DNA of 64,000 bases from assembly GCF_020524355.2 (NCBI RefSeq), contig NZ_CP129019.1, positions 4,030,001-4,094,000 of the forward strand. The letters are read 5' to 3'. The position numbers and the translations under genes were made by a program. Below the pieces are notes generated by a model. The model had not been told where the DNA came from, did no database searches, and saw only the letters and a program-made list of their open reading frames with translations. How positions within the stretch are numbered: the first letter of the stretch is position 1; every line of letters starts with the position of its first letter. Source of the DNA: Mesobacillus subterraneus. GTDB lineage: Bacteria > Bacillota > Bacilli > Bacillales > Cytobacillaceae. Shown here in pieces: positions 53,332-64,000 of the stretch.

Positions 53332-54879
53332 TTAGTACATTTCAGAAGTAGTCTTCGCTTGCATGTGAAGAAGCAGATAGTCTGGTCCGCCAGCTTTTGA
53401 ATCTGTTCCTGACATGTTGAAGCCGCCGAATGGCTGGTAACCTACGATTGCACCTGTGCAGCCGCGGTTGAAGTAAAGGTTTCCGACATGGAAATCTTCG
53501 CGAGCCTTCTGGATGTTTTCACGGTTTCGCGTGATCACCGCTCCAGTCAAACCGTATTCAGTGTTATTCGCAATTTCAAGCGCATGGTCGAAATCCTTCG
53601 CTTTTGCGAAAGCTACGACAGGTCCGAAGATTTCTTCCTGCATGATGCGAGCTTTTGGATCAAGGTCAGCGAAGATTGTTGGCTTGATGAAGTAGCCTTT
53701 TGAGCTGTCTCCTTCTCCGCCAGTCATCAAACGGCCTTCTTCCTTGCCGATTTCGATGTAGCTCATAATCTTGTCGAACGCACCCTGGTCATTAACAGGA
53801 CCCATGAATGTGCTTTGATCTGTTGGATCATCAAGCTTAAGCTCATTAGTAAGCTCAACAACGCGGTTAAGAACCTGGTCATATACATCCTCAACGATAA
53901 CAGCACGTGAACATGCAGAGCACTTTTGCCCTGAGAAGCCGAAAGCAGAAGCAGTGATTGCTTGAGCAGCTAACTCAAGATCAGCGTCTTTGTCGACAAC
54001 CATTGTGTCTTTTCCACCCATTTCAGCGACAACGCGCTTAAGCCAGATTTGGCCTTCATTCAGCTTGGATGCACGCTCGTTAATACGCAGACCTACGTCA
54101 CGTGAACCTGTAAAGCTGATGAAGCGAGTGTCTTTGTGGTCAACAAGGTAGTCGCCCACTTCTGCGCCGCTTCCTGGTACGAAGTTAAGGACACCAGCAG
54201 GCAGACCCGCTTCTTCCATCACTTCAACGAACTTAGCCGCAACAACTGGAGTAGTTGAAGCTGGCTTCAATAGAACTGTGTTTCCTGTAACAATCGCTGC
54301 TACCGTTGTACCAGCCATGATTGCCAATGGGAAGTTCCATGGAGAAATGATGACTCCCACTCCAAGAGGAATGTAATCATAACGGTTATATTCATTAGGA
54401 CGGCTTTCTACTTTCACGCCCTCTTTAATTCTTAGCATTTGGCGAGCATAGTACTCAAGGAAGTCGATTGCTTCTGCTGTATCAGCATCTGCCTCGTTCC
54501 ATGGCTTACCAGCTTCTTTTGTTAAAAGCGCTGAGAATTCATGCTTGCGGCGGCGAATGATTGCAGCAGCCTTGAATAATACATCTGCACGTGTCTCAGG
54601 CTTTACTTTTTTCCAAGTCTTGAACGCTTCGACAGCAGCCTGCATAGCCTTTTCAGCTAGATCGCGGTTTGCTTTTGATACACGTCCAATAACTTCTTCT
54701 TTATTGGATGGGTTGTATGATACAATCTTGTCTTCTGTCGAGATTCTCTCTCCGCCGATCACCAAGTCGTAATCCTGGCCAAGATAGCCTTCAACAGTCT
54801 TCAATCCTGTAAGATATCCTTCACGGTGTTCCTCATCTTTAAAATTCGTGAAAGGCTCATGTTTATATGGCTGAACCAT
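53332..54879 (-). CDS. rocA: L-glutamate gamma-semialdehyde dehydrogenase
   Basis: A 515-residue NAD-dependent enzyme that oxidises the 5-carbon semialdehyde from proline or arginine breakdown to glutamate. The NAD fold shows [12 protein letters not shown]; the catalytic Cys lies in [14 protein letters not shown], and the general base Glu in [10 protein letters not shown]. The C-terminal ends [15 protein letters not shown] as in Bacillus RocA. Intact. A cre-like operator is just upstream, fitting carbon-catabolite control of amino-acid use, and the putP-type symporter (35439) could supply its pathway. Confidence 0.95.
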   Translation of the reverse strand: MVQPYKHEPFTNFKDEEHREGYLTGLKTVEGYLGQDYDLVIGGERISTEDKIVSYNPSNKEEVIGRVSKANRDLAEKAMQAAVEAFKTWKKVKPETRADVLFKAAAIIRRRKHEFSALLTKEAGKPWNEADADTAEAIDFLEYYARQMLRIKEGVKVESRPNEYNRYDYIPLGVGVIISPWNFPLAIMAGTTVAAIVTGNTVLLKPASTTPVVAAKFVEVMEEAGLPAGVLNFVPGSGAEVGDYLVDHKDTRFISFTGSRDVGLRINERASKLNEGQIWLKRVVAEMGGKDTMVVDKDADLELAAQAITASAFGFSGQKCSACSRAVIVEDVYDQVLNRVVELTNELKLDDPTDQSTFMGPVNDQGAFDKIMSYIEIGKEEGRLMTGGEGDSSKGYFIKPTIFADLDPKARIMQEEIFGPVVAFAKAKDFDHALEIANNTEYGLTGAVITRNRENIQKAREDFHVGNLYFNRGCTGAIVGYQPFGGFNMSGTDSKAGGPDYLLLHMQAKTTSEMY

Positions 54880-54897
54880 TCTATCCCCTCCTATGTA

Positions 54898-54911
54898 TTA
54901 AAACGTTTTCA
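54898..54911. promoter_or_regulatory. cre-like CcpA site upstream of rocA
   Basis: TTAAAACGTTTTCA matches the catabolite-responsive consensus TGWAANCGNTNWCA at 13 of 14 positions, with the mismatch at the second base. It lies 19 bp upstream of the rocA start, in a position to block transcription or elongation. Confidence 0.55.
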
Positions 54912-55045
54912 TTCCTTTCCCATTCTATCATGAGAGTCTCATAGTGTTCAATGGCAACGTACTAGCAAGTCTTGGATTGAGAATTTTCACAATTTTTATT
55001 ATACCAATATTGTAATTTGCTCGTATTTTGATCTTTCTATCGAGA

Positions 55046-55245
55046 TGGTCGAAATATTCACGAATGTGGTCTAATTAATTCCAGATATGGTCGAGTTAAT
55101 CATAAAAGTGGTCGAAATATCCTGAGATATGGTCGAGTTAATCATAAAAGTGGTCGAAATATCCTGAGATATGGTCGAGTTAATCATAAAAGTGGTCGAA
55201 ATATCCTGAGATGTGGTCGAATTAATCATAAAAGTGGTCGAATTA
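55046..55245. repeat. Array A5: TGGTCGA words at exact 21-bp steps
   Basis: The GG of (A/G)TGGTCGA(A/G) falls at 55047, 55068, 55089, 55110, 55131, 55152, 55173, 55194, 55215 and 55236, ten copies in perfect 21-bp register and one orientation. Between words the sequence alternates so that a 42-bp higher-order unit also appears. It lies between rocA and the DinB-family gene, the only such array in a divergent region. Confidence 0.95.
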
Positions 55246-55371
55246 ATCTCATTTTCGCCAATAAAATGTAAAACCGTATCAGTCAGAACCACTTTCACAC
55301 TCTTTTTAGCAGGGTATTACAATGAATCTCGCGAATATTTATCTATCATTCAAAAAAGGAGTCTATTTCAG

Positions 55372-55830
55372 ATGAAAAAACGGCATGAAGTGCTATTCAA
55401 TCAACTGGAATCATATCGCAATGAGCTTTTAAGCATAGTGGATACTGTTTCAGAAGAAGAAGCTGAGAGAATTCCGGCTGGGTTCAACAGTAATATCCGC
55501 TGGAACCTCGGTCATATCTATCTTGATCAATATCGATGGATCCAGGCAGTGACAAAGGAGCCGGCAGATGTCCCGGAAGAGTTCAGTTCCTGGTTTGGCT
55601 ACGGCACCTCTCCGGCCAATTTTACCGAGGAAACACCTGCTGTCAGCGAGTTAAAAGAACTTCTGAAAACACAGCCAGGCAGAATAAAAGAATCCTATGG
55701 CGAGCGTTTGGAAAAAGAATTCGCACCAACCGAGATGGGCATGCATACAATCGAGCAAGTATTAACCCGGACGATTTTCCATGAAGGCATGCATTTACAG
55801 ACGATCCTTGATATGCAAAAATGCATGTAA
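55372..55830 (+). CDS. DinB-family protein
   Basis: A 152-residue four-helix protein of the DinB/YfiT superfamily. Start at ATG 55372 (MKKRHEVLFNQLESYRNELL) with AAGGAG upstream; a longer frame includes the repeat array and is rejected. The metal-site pattern has His in NLGHIYLDQYRW and two more in FHEGMHLQTIL near the C-terminus. Members include thiol-transferases and DNA-damage-induced proteins; specific function unknown. A terminator follows at 55833. Confidence 0.8.
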   Translation: MKKRHEVLFNQLESYRNELLSIVDTVSEEEAERIPAGFNSNIRWNLGHIYLDQYRWIQAVTKEPADVPEEFSSWFGYGTSPANFTEETPAVSELKELLKTQPGRIKESYGERLEKEFAPTEMGMHTIEQVLTRTIFHEGMHLQTILDMQKCM

Positions 55831-55832
55831 CA

Positions 55833-55862
55833 AGCAAAGAACCCCGGCTCTTTGCTTTTTCA
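55833..55862. terminator. Bidirectional terminator
   Basis: AGCAAAGA/TCTTTGCT stem with a CCCCGGC-type loop between the convergent DinB and lipoprotein genes; T-runs on both sides. Confidence 0.8.
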
Positions 55863-55867
55863 TTCCT

Positions 55868-56335
55868 CTATTCTAACTTTTCGGCGACCTCGGTTTCTAC
55901 TTCTTTAACCAACTTTTTGATATGAATGGATGGGTAATCCAGGGCTTTAATCTCAGCAAAATAAGGAAACATTTCTTTAACATCATCAGCGTAAAAGCTT
56001 CCATCCCGCGGCAGGGTATGGCTGATGACTTTGAGGGCACCTTCGCTTCGATCGACCTTCAACACCATTGGCACGGACATACCCGAACCTTGCTCAACTT
56101 CAGCACCCTCTTTGTAGTACTCCTCAATCAACGCCCATAAATAAATTTCACCCTTCTCTTCGCTGGAGGCAAGAATTTCATATGCACTTAAAATTTCTCC
56201 GCCAAAATTCGGCTTCATCACTTCTTGACGTATGTATCTTTCAATTTCCTCTCCTTCTTCTTCTGTTACTGCTGCGTTTGAACATCCCGCGACTAACAAA
56301 ACCACAAACATAACCCAGATGAAATTGCGCTTCAT
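55868..56335 (-). CDS. Hypothetical lipoprotein, 155 aa
   Basis: The N-terminus carries a signal peptide with lipobox LLVAGCSN, so it is lipid-anchored after Cys ~19. The mature part is acidic (EEEGEEIERYIRQEVMKPNF, then WALIEEYYKEGAEVEQGSGM) and ends LVKEVETEVAEKLE. No family recognised. It overlaps slightly in spacing with a small membrane-protein frame. Monocistronic by its flanking hairpins. Confidence 0.65.
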   Translation of the reverse strand: MKRNFIWVMFVVLLVAGCSNAAVTEEEGEEIERYIRQEVMKPNFGGEILSAYEILASSEEKGEIYLWALIEEYYKEGAEVEQGSGMSVPMVLKVDRSEGALKVISHTLPRDGSFYADDVKEMFPYFAEIKALDYPSIHIKKLVKEVETEVAEKLE

Positions 56336-56355
56336 TTTAACCCTCTCCTACCTGA

Positions 56356-56502
56356 TTAACGAACTTTTTTCTTCCAAAATAACAACCCTGCGTTAATTCC
56401 AATAAGCAACAGCACGATTGCACGGGCCCTATCCCTATTAGGCTGGACATTAAAGAGAGGGAGATAGATGAAAATCGTTCCGTTACTTGTCCAGACACCC
56501 AT
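56356..56502 (-). CDS. Possible small two-span membrane protein
   Basis: The frame beginning ATG 56502 gives 48 residues (MGVWTSNGTIFIYLPLFNVQ, then AIVLLLIGINAGLLFW), with one clear membrane span and a basic end. Reading upstream in the same frame adds another hydrophobic stretch (GLWNISLTLSFSMGVW), but no start codon precedes it; a different frame with an ATG at 56570 loses the second span. Either a shorter protein or another frameshift. Doubtful. Confidence 0.4.
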   Translation of the reverse strand: MGVWTSNGTIFIYLPLFNVQPNRDRARAIVLLLIGINAGLLFWKKKVR

Positions 56503-56689
56503 TGAAAAAGATAAAGTAAGGCTGATATTCCAAAGGCCATAATATAGCTGTTTTCAATATATACTTCCATTTTACTTTTTAACTAACACTGATTGGAACA
56601 GCCACTTATCCACCTCTTCTAATGAGAATTGTCAGAATATATACGATAATAATCGAGTTTTAGATTCACCTTTTTTCAAAAAAATAAAA

Positions 56690-56715
56690 AGCAAAGAGCC
56701 CCTCGGCTCTTTGCT
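56690..56715 (-). terminator. Rho-independent terminator of camS
   Basis: AGCAAAGAGCC/GGCTCTTTGCT 11-bp perfect stem with a GAGG-type loop and a T-run. Confidence 0.88.
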
Positions 56716-56719
56716 TCTA

Positions 56720-57934
56720 CTACTGATAAATATGCACAAATGGTTCATCCTGATCGGGCTTTTTCACAATCAAAGCTTCTTGTCCCAGTACAGAGGATAC
56801 GCTGACCTGTACGGACATATAGTTAGGGAAGTGCTCCATAACCAGTCCTGTTACATACTGGGTGAATCCAATTGCTTCCGCTTCTCCGTAGAACTGGATC
56901 GGTATTTCGATATTCAATTCCTGAAGCTGACCATCAAGGTAAAAGCCTTTGCCGATGACGCCGTTGAAGTTCGGGAAATATTCCTCAACATCCTGTTTGA
57001 AGTTCTGGAAGAATGTCAGGTCATCCCTATGGTCCTTCTCCGCTTGGGCGGATGGGAACAGGATGTACTTTTCTTTTACATCTTTCCAGCTGCCGACCTT
57101 ATTGCTTCCCTGGGAAACTTCAGCATAGGTGAAAAAGTTTCCAGGGACAACAGAAGATCGGCTTTCCTGTTCAAACAATCCAATTGTAATCGGAACATTT
57201 TTCAACTCATCAATGCCTCTTATCCTGTTGACGACTTCCTGGGCGATTTTCTTCCCTTCATCTTCAAGGACTTTACGGGTAATATTTTTCTCGAACACCG
57301 CTCCAAAAGCTTCCTCCTGGTAATAGTGGACGGAATTCAAAGCCAGCCCGATTGCGACGCCGCCAAGCTGGTACGTATCCTTTTCGCCCGATTGGACCAG
57401 GTAGTTATGCTCTAGGATATGGGCAAGGTAAATTGGGTTCTTTTTATTCTGCTCGTGGGCATCGCCCTTGCCAGGATTAGCAGGATTGAGTCCCAGGTTT
57501 TTCACTTCAATCTTCTTCTTATTTTTGTTTTCGGGTTTGGCCTTCAGCTCTTTTTCCTTTGCCTCTACTTGCGCAGGGGTCATTTCCCGCTCCAGCCAAG
57601 ATTCCACGGTGCTGCGGTCAAGATACTGACCTTCCTTGAAAACGTACTTGTCGGTGGAAAACGTATTTTGCGCAATCCGCATCAGACCTGTCTCAAATTC
57701 AGTAATGTCATAGCGGGTATTCAGATTGTTGACGACCATGCCGCGAGCTTCCCCTGGCTCGAACGGAATGATGGTACGGTAATATTTGTCCGAAATTTTA
57801 TACTTTGGGATAATCGCTTTTTCTTTTGTGTCATTATCCTTTTCCTGGACGACCTCTTCCTGTTTTTGAAAATTAGGGGCACAGGCCGTCAGCAGCAGGA
57901 CAAGAGATAGAGCGACCATTGAGAGCTTTCTCAT
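56720..57934 (-). CDS. camS: CamS-family sex-pheromone-type lipoprotein
   Basis: A 404-residue lipoprotein with lipobox LLLTACAP. In staphylococci and enterococci the signal peptide of CamS is processed to a pheromone-like peptide; in Bacillus (YerH) the family's role is not established. Mature-domain motifs are YYRTIIPFEPGEARGMVVNN, NPIYLAHILEHNYLVQSGEK and IGKGFYLDGQLQELNIEIPI. It lies downstream of ligA with a short gap, the same order as B. subtilis ligA-yerH. Intact. Confidence 0.9.
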   Translation of the reverse strand: MRKLSMVALSLVLLLTACAPNFQKQEEVVQEKDNDTKEKAIIPKYKISDKYYRTIIPFEPGEARGMVVNNLNTRYDITEFETGLMRIAQNTFSTDKYVFKEGQYLDRSTVESWLEREMTPAQVEAKEKELKAKPENKNKKKIEVKNLGLNPANPGKGDAHEQNKKNPIYLAHILEHNYLVQSGEKDTYQLGGVAIGLALNSVHYYQEEAFGAVFEKNITRKVLEDEGKKIAQEVVNRIRGIDELKNVPITIGLFEQESRSSVVPGNFFTYAEVSQGSNKVGSWKDVKEKYILFPSAQAEKDHRDDLTFFQNFKQDVEEYFPNFNGVIGKGFYLDGQLQELNIEIPIQFYGEAEAIGFTQYVTGLVMEHFPNYMSVQVSVSSVLGQEALIVKKPDQDEPFVHIYQ

Positions 57935-57948
57935 GGCGTGTTCACCTC

Positions 57949-60003
<2,055 letters not shown>

Positions 60004-60126
60004 CTACAAGTGACTCGAGGTGCTCAAAGCTAACGCTTCTAACAAGCTACTCGAGGATGCACTCGCAGGGATGACAACTGGCTAGGCACTTGAGCTAGAC
60101 AGTACTCAATGTGTAATAAAAACTGT

Positions 60127-62394
60127 TTAAGCCTTCGTAATCGGTGCGAACTTGGCAAGCAATCGTTTAATACCTGTCGGGCTAGGGAATGCGATATCGA
60201 GCTCCATTCCTTCTCCCGATCCCTTGACACTGACGACCGTTCCTGTTCCCCACTTGCCGTGCTGGGCTTTGTCGCCAACCTTCCATTCAATCCCTTCGCC
60301 GCCGCTTGCAGCTGGGACCGGTCGAGATACAGCTCCACGTGCAGGGATAGAAGGTCTGGCAGAAGTACCTGGTCTTCCACCACTGGCTGATGCTGATCTT
60401 CCGCCGCTTGTTGGTGCAGGCCTTCTCACTTTTGGCACAGCGTCTTCAACCAAATCAGCAGGAATTTCCTTGATGAACCGTGATTCCGGATTCATATTCG
60501 TACGACCGAAAAGGGTACGCATTTGTGCATTCGTGATGAACAATTCTTCTTCAGCTCGCGTGATTCCCACGTAGGCAAGACGGCGTTCTTCCTCCATCTC
60601 ATCCTCCTCCATTAAAGAGCGGCTGTGCGGGAATACGCCCTCTTCCATTCCAATCAGGAAGACGACCGGGAACTCGAGACCCTTAGCTGAGTGCAATGTC
60701 ATCAATGTGACGAAGTCTGTTTTTTGCTCCCCGTCATCATCCAGGCGGTCGATATCAGCAACAAGTGCCAAATCCGTCAGGAACGCCACCAGGCTTTTAT
60801 CTTCACTGCTTTCTTCAAAGCTTTTTGTTACCGTTAAAAATTCATCTATGTTTTCAAGTCGGCTCTGTGACTCCAGCGATTTTTCCGCCTTCAGCATGTC
60901 TCGGTAGCCTGTTTTATCAAGGACTTCCTCTACTAGCTCGGTCACTGACAGATATTCCTGCTGATGAGTGTAATTGCTGACCAGGTTGCGGAATTCTGCC
61001 GCAGCTTTTTCTGCCTTCGGGCTCAGTCCGATCATTTCTATTGTCTCTAAGGCCTGGAACATCGAAAGGTCATGCATTGTCGCGAAGTTCGCAATTTTAT
61101 CAATAGAAGTTGAACCAATCGCACGCTTCGGAACATTGATGATCCTCTGCAAGCTGATATCATCATCCGGATTCGAAATCAAACGCAGATACGCCAGGAT
61201 ATCCTTGATTTCCTTCCTGTCATAGAACTTAGTGCCGCCAACGATTGAGTAATCGATGTTCGACTTCAGGAAAGATTCCTCAATTACACGGGACTGCGCA
61301 TTCGTACGGTAAAGAATTGCGATATCGGAGAGCTTGCGGCCATTGCGCATCTGCTCCTGGATTTTGCCGATGACGAACTGCGCTTCGCCCTGCTCACTGT
61401 CAGCGCGATAATACATGATTTTGTTGCCCTCAGCGTTTTCCGTCCATAAATTCTTCGGCTTGCGGTTCATATTGTTCTGGATAACCATATTAGCAGCCAG
61501 AAGTATCTTTTTCGTCGAGCGGTAGTTCTGCTCAAGCAAAATCACGCTTGCCCTTGGATAGTCCTTTTCAAATGAAAGGATATTCGTGATATCGGCACCG
61601 CGCCAGCGATAGATTGACTGATCCGAATCACCAACAACACAAAGGTTCTGGAATCTTTGCGCAAGCAATTTTACAAGCATGTATTGTGCCCTGTTCGTAT
61701 CCTGGTACTCATCCACATGGATGTACTGGAACTTGCGCTGGTAATACTCCAGCACTTCAGGTACGCGGATGAACAGCGTAATCGTCGTCATGATCAGATC
61801 ATCAAAATCAAGCGCATTATTTTTGCGCAGCCTGCGCTGATATTCCGTATACACATCGCTGACCTTCTGGGAAAAATAATCCCCCGCTGTCTTCGCATAT
61901 TCCTCCGGCGTAATCAATTCGTTCTTCGCCGAGCTGATTGTTCCAAGAATCGCACGAGGATCATACTTTTTCGGATCCATATTTTTGTCCTTCAAAATCG
62001 ACTTGATTACAGACTGCTGGTCAGTCGAGTCAAGGATTGTAAAGTTGCGGTTATATCCGAGACGGTCGATGTCCCTGCGCAAAATCCTTACGCACATCGA
62101 GTGGAAAGTTGAAATCCAGATGTCGTCTGCCGCGCCGCCCATCATTTTTTGAATCCTCTCGCGCATTTCGCGCGCTGCTTTATTCGTAAACGTAATCGCC
62201 AGGATGTTATAAGGATTTACCCCTTTTTCCACCATCAAATACGCAATCCTATGTGTTAAAACTCTGGTTTTACCAGAGCCAGCACCTGCCATCAGCAGCA
62301 GCGGTCCATCCACTGTCTTGACAGCCTTCTGCTGCTCCGGGTTCAAGCCATTCAATAATTTATCCGTTAAAAATTGCACACTTGTCACCACCAT
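60127..62394 (-). CDS. pcrA: ATP-dependent DNA helicase PcrA
   Basis: A 755-residue UvrD/PcrA superfamily-1 helicase. Start choice: ATG 62394 or GTG 62379, the latter preceded by GGTGGTG and closer to the B. subtilis N-terminus. Motif I is AGAGSGKTR, motif [13 protein letters not shown], later [13 protein letters not shown] (motif III) and [15 protein letters not shown] near motif V. The disordered, Pro/Ser-rich C-terminal tail ends in a Tudor-like domain ([20 protein letters not shown]). Essential for replication and repair. Intact. Confidence 0.95.
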   Translation of the reverse strand: MVVTSVQFLTDKLLNGLNPEQQKAVKTVDGPLLLMAGAGSGKTRVLTHRIAYLMVEKGVNPYNILAITFTNKAAREMRERIQKMMGGAADDIWISTFHSMCVRILRRDIDRLGYNRNFTILDSTDQQSVIKSILKDKNMDPKKYDPRAILGTISSAKNELITPEEYAKTAGDYFSQKVSDVYTEYQRRLRKNNALDFDDLIMTTITLFIRVPEVLEYYQRKFQYIHVDEYQDTNRAQYMLVKLLAQRFQNLCVVGDSDQSIYRWRGADITNILSFEKDYPRASVILLEQNYRSTKKILLAANMVIQNNMNRKPKNLWTENAEGNKIMYYRADSEQGEAQFVIGKIQEQMRNGRKLSDIAILYRTNAQSRVIEESFLKSNIDYSIVGGTKFYDRKEIKDILAYLRLISNPDDDISLQRIINVPKRAIGSTSIDKIANFATMHDLSMFQALETIEMIGLSPKAEKAAAEFRNLVSNYTHQQEYLSVTELVEEVLDKTGYRDMLKAEKSLESQSRLENIDEFLTVTKSFEESSEDKSLVAFLTDLALVADIDRLDDDGEQKTDFVTLMTLHSAKGLEFPVVFLIGMEEGVFPHSRSLMEEDEMEEERRLAYVGITRAEEELFITNAQMRTLFGRTNMNPESRFIKEIPADLVEDAVPKVRRPAPTSGGRSASASGGRPGTSARPSIPARGAVSRPVPAASGGEGIEWKVGDKAQHGKWGTGTVVSVKGSGEGMELDIAFPSPTGIKRLLAKFAPITKA

Positions 62395-62452
62395 ACAAAC
62401 ATTTGTTCTTATTTTATCTCAAAACAATGTAACAAACAACTTGTCTATTCTT

Positions 62453-63139
62453 TTATTTTTCCGACGCAGCGACTGTCTTTAAGGCCTCATCAAGGTTGCT
62501 GTAAATGACATTACCAACCACGATGACATCTGCATGCTTGGCCATTTCTTCTGCTTGCTGTGCTGTTTCAATTCCGCCGCCGTAAAAGAGGACGGTGTTA
62601 TCAAGAACATCTTTGGCTGCTTCCACATACTCAGGATTGCCATATGTCCCGCTGTATTCCAAATAAAAAATCGGCAGGTTGAACATTTTCTCTGCCATCA
62701 TCGCGTAAGCACGCACATCTTCAATAGAAAGATCTGTCTTCGCATCAGTCAATTTCGCTGCCTTGCAATCCGGATTGAGGATGCAATAACCTTCCATTTT
62801 CACTTCGTCCCATTCCATCAGGTCGCCATACTCCTTGACCGCTTCATGGTGCAGGCCAGTGATCCACTGTGGATTGCCGCTGTTCAGCACCGTCGGGATA
62901 AAATAAAAATCGAATCCCGGCGTGATCGAGTCAATCGTCGAAACCTCGAGAATGCACGGAACCGTATAACGGCGGACTCGGGACATCAAATCAAGAACTC
63001 CTTCTAGAGTGACTCCATCCGTCCCTCCCACCATGATCGCGTCGGTTCCAGACTCGCAAATTCTATCTAATTCCTCATCAGTTATCTCTTTATTTGGATC
63101 GAGTTTGAACACATGTCTCCACTCGCGAACATCGTACAT
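62453..63139 (-). CDS. pcrB: Heptaprenylglyceryl phosphate synthase PcrB
   Basis: A 228-residue TIM-barrel prenyltransferase of the GGGPS family that joins heptaprenyl diphosphate to glycerol-1-phosphate, an archaeal-type lipid step retained in Bacillus. Features: [20 protein letters not shown], the phosphate-binding [16 protein letters not shown], and [20 protein letters not shown]. First gene of pcrB-pcrA-ligA-camS in the minus-strand operon, as in B. subtilis. Intact. Confidence 0.95.
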   Translation of the reverse strand: MYDVREWRHVFKLDPNKEITDEELDRICESGTDAIMVGGTDGVTLEGVLDLMSRVRRYTVPCILEVSTIDSITPGFDFYFIPTVLNSGNPQWITGLHHEAVKEYGDLMEWDEVKMEGYCILNPDCKAAKLTDAKTDLSIEDVRAYAMMAEKMFNLPIFYLEYSGTYGNPEYVEAAKDVLDNTVLFYGGGIETAQQAEEMAKHADVIVVGNVIYSNLDEALKTVAASEK

Positions 63140-63280
63140 TCCAGAATTGCCCCCATTCTATCTATCCATTCCATCATTATAGCATTTGTTTTGAATATAT
63201 AAAAAAGGAAACATGTGAGAAAAGCACTCCGATTCATTACGGTTAATTACCCGACCTGGTTTTTGCTTCGACCGTAATAC

Positions 63281-63412
63281 TTTATAGCGAAAATAAACTT
63301 TTTATAGCGAAAAAATAGATTTTATAGCGAAAATCTAAATATTAAAGCGAAAACAATTTTTTTATAGCGAAATTGTCATTTTTATAGCGAACTGGAAATT
63401 AACAGCGTTTTT
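63281..63412. repeat. Array A6: TTTATAGCGA words at exact 20-bp steps
   Basis: TTTATAGCGA begins at 63281, 63301, 63321, (ATTAAAGCGA) 63341, 63361 and 63381, exactly 20 bp apart, with a degenerate AACAGCG copy near 63401. One orientation. It lies between pcrB and yerC. Confidence 0.95.
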
Positions 63413-63419
63413 TTCCAAT

Positions 63420-63446
63420 AAAAAAAACGAAACCAAAATTGGTTCC
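63420..63446 (-). terminator. Rho-independent terminator of yerC
   Basis: GGAACCAA/TTGGTTTC-type stem followed by a long T-run on the minus strand, after the yerC stop. Confidence 0.75.
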
Positions 63447-63461
63447 GCCCTCATCAAAAAA

Positions 63462-63776
63462 CTATTGCGCTTTTTCAGCGTTTTCCTGCTCTTTCAATCT
63501 TTCGAGCGCCATTTCATACGCGTCATTTCCGTAATTCAAGCAGCGTTTGACACGGGAAATCGTTGCCGTGCTCGCGCCTGTCTCGGTCTCGATTTTATGA
63601 TAAGTCTTGCCTTCGCGAAGCATGCGGGCAACTTCAAGGCGCTGTGCCAGCGACTGGATTTCATTCACTGTTGCCAGGTCGTCGAAAAATCGATAGGCTT
63701 CGTCGAGATCTTTCAGCGATAAAATCGCATTGAATAATTGATCGAGTTCTTTCCCTCTTAATTTATCAATTTGCAT
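63462..63776 (-). CDS. yerC: YerC/TrpR-like protein
   Basis: A 104-residue helical protein of the YerC/YecD family with the TrpR-type fold: KLRGKELDQLFNAILSLKDL, then QSLAQRLEVARMLREGKTYH and the helix-turn-helix TETGASTATISRVKRCLNYG. Family members are regulators or partners of unknown targets. Conserved beside yerB in Bacillus. Length equals the family norm. Confidence 0.88.
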   Translation of the reverse strand: MQIDKLRGKELDQLFNAILSLKDLDEAYRFFDDLATVNEIQSLAQRLEVARMLREGKTYHKIETETGASTATISRVKRCLNYGNDAYEMALERLKEQENAEKAQ

Positions 63777-63861
63777 ATAGTCTACCCCTTAATTCACTCA
63801 AATTTTATTATGGCTGTTTTTGCGCTACTGTTATCAATCCGATATTTCACAAATTTCGCCG

Positions 63862-64000
63862 TTATTGTTGTGAGTCGAATGAGACATCGCTGATTGATGG
63901 GACAATGTTGATCCATGTTTTCCCGGGAACGAAACCAGCTTTTACCCCATCCTTATAAGGGACGATCCTGCCAGCTTCATTTTTCCATTGAATCTCATTC
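63862..64000 (-). CDS. yerB: YerB-like lipoprotein, C-terminal part
   Basis: The window ends inside this gene. The last 45 codons give NEIQWKNEAGRIVPYKDG, then KAGFVPGKTWINIVPS and end SFDSQQ; the FVPGKTWINI block is the C-terminal signature of YerB (DUF3048), a lipoprotein of Bacillus. Location next to yerC fits B. subtilis order. Start and signal peptide are outside the window. Confidence 0.8.
   Translation of the reverse strand, partial: NEIQWKNEAGRIVPYKDGVKAGFVPGKTWINIVPSISDVSFDSQQ

Noticed and set aside
55071..55298. Minus-strand frame reading a repeated STTFMIN-type peptide
   Set aside because: It is a product of the 21-bp array, has no ribosome site and no independent sequence; 21 is a multiple of three so long open frames arise in all such arrays.

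Overview
The window comes from a low-to-mid GC Bacillaceae chromosome, close to Bacillus, Mesobacillus or Cytobacillus. The host gene set yerB-yerC, pcrB-pcrA-ligA-camS, rocA, gatCAB, a putP/opuE-type symporter, dgkB and rlmCD follows the order of the yer/yef region of Bacillus subtilis, and start sites mostly carry strong GGAGG-type Shine-Dalgarno sequences.

Positions 1 to about 21250 are the right part of a temperate siphophage-type prophage. On the minus strand, read from high to low coordinates, come: a Cro-like repressor, small early regulators, a skin-element-like recombination and replication module (YqaI, YqaJ nuclease, RecT annealing protein, YqaL DnaD-like initiator, YqaM DnaC-like loader), a DUF1064 nuclease, a PcfK/AcrIIA9-family protein with a PcfJ-like protein, a DUF3102 coiled-coil protein, an ArpU/RinA-like late regulator, terminase small and large subunits, an A118-type portal and minor capsid protein 2, which runs off the left edge. 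On the plus strand at the right end is the lysogeny block: CI-type repressor, ImmA-like metallopeptidase, PH-domain protein and tyrosine integrase. Five 13-bp CAAC-N5-GTTG operators lie around the repressor genes. The prophage abuts the 3' end of host rlmCD, which is probably its attachment site. Several small genes of 26-54 codons, mostly overlapping their neighbours by four bases, are added here.

Positions 21268 to 48500 are host DNA: rlmCD, a Gly/Tyr-rich protein, a BsuPI-like lipoprotein, an OppB/OppC-type permease pair without ATPase, recQ, a sporulation-type histidine kinase, pncB-pncA (NAD salvage), dgkB, plsY, a putP-type symporter, a five-gene cluster of two leucine-rich-repeat proteins, two distantly similar unknown proteins and a SUKH immunity-type protein, the gatCAB operon, an MFS exporter with its TetR regulator and two matching operators, and yueI. 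Positions 48500 to 64000 hold aceB-aceA (glyoxylate shunt), a CPBP protease-like protein, rocA with a cre-like site, a DinB-family protein, lipoproteins, and camS-ligA-pcrA-pcrB-yerC-yerB.

Two features stand out. First, six host intergenic regions carry tandem arrays in which a locus-specific word of about 8-14 bp recurs at 20-21 bp steps (two helical turns) or as inverted pairs in 52-bp units. None lies in the prophage. They look like one class of element with a conserved spacing and a variable sequence, which I cannot match to a described family. Second, recQ, the kinase, pncB, pncA, dgkB, plsY, putP, gatB, the MFS gene and the CPBP gene (28.3-52.7 kb) are broken by short indels, mostly an extra base in a homopolymer, and putP contains an inverted internal segment of about 337 bp. 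The frameshift pattern suggests sequence errors rather than gene decay.
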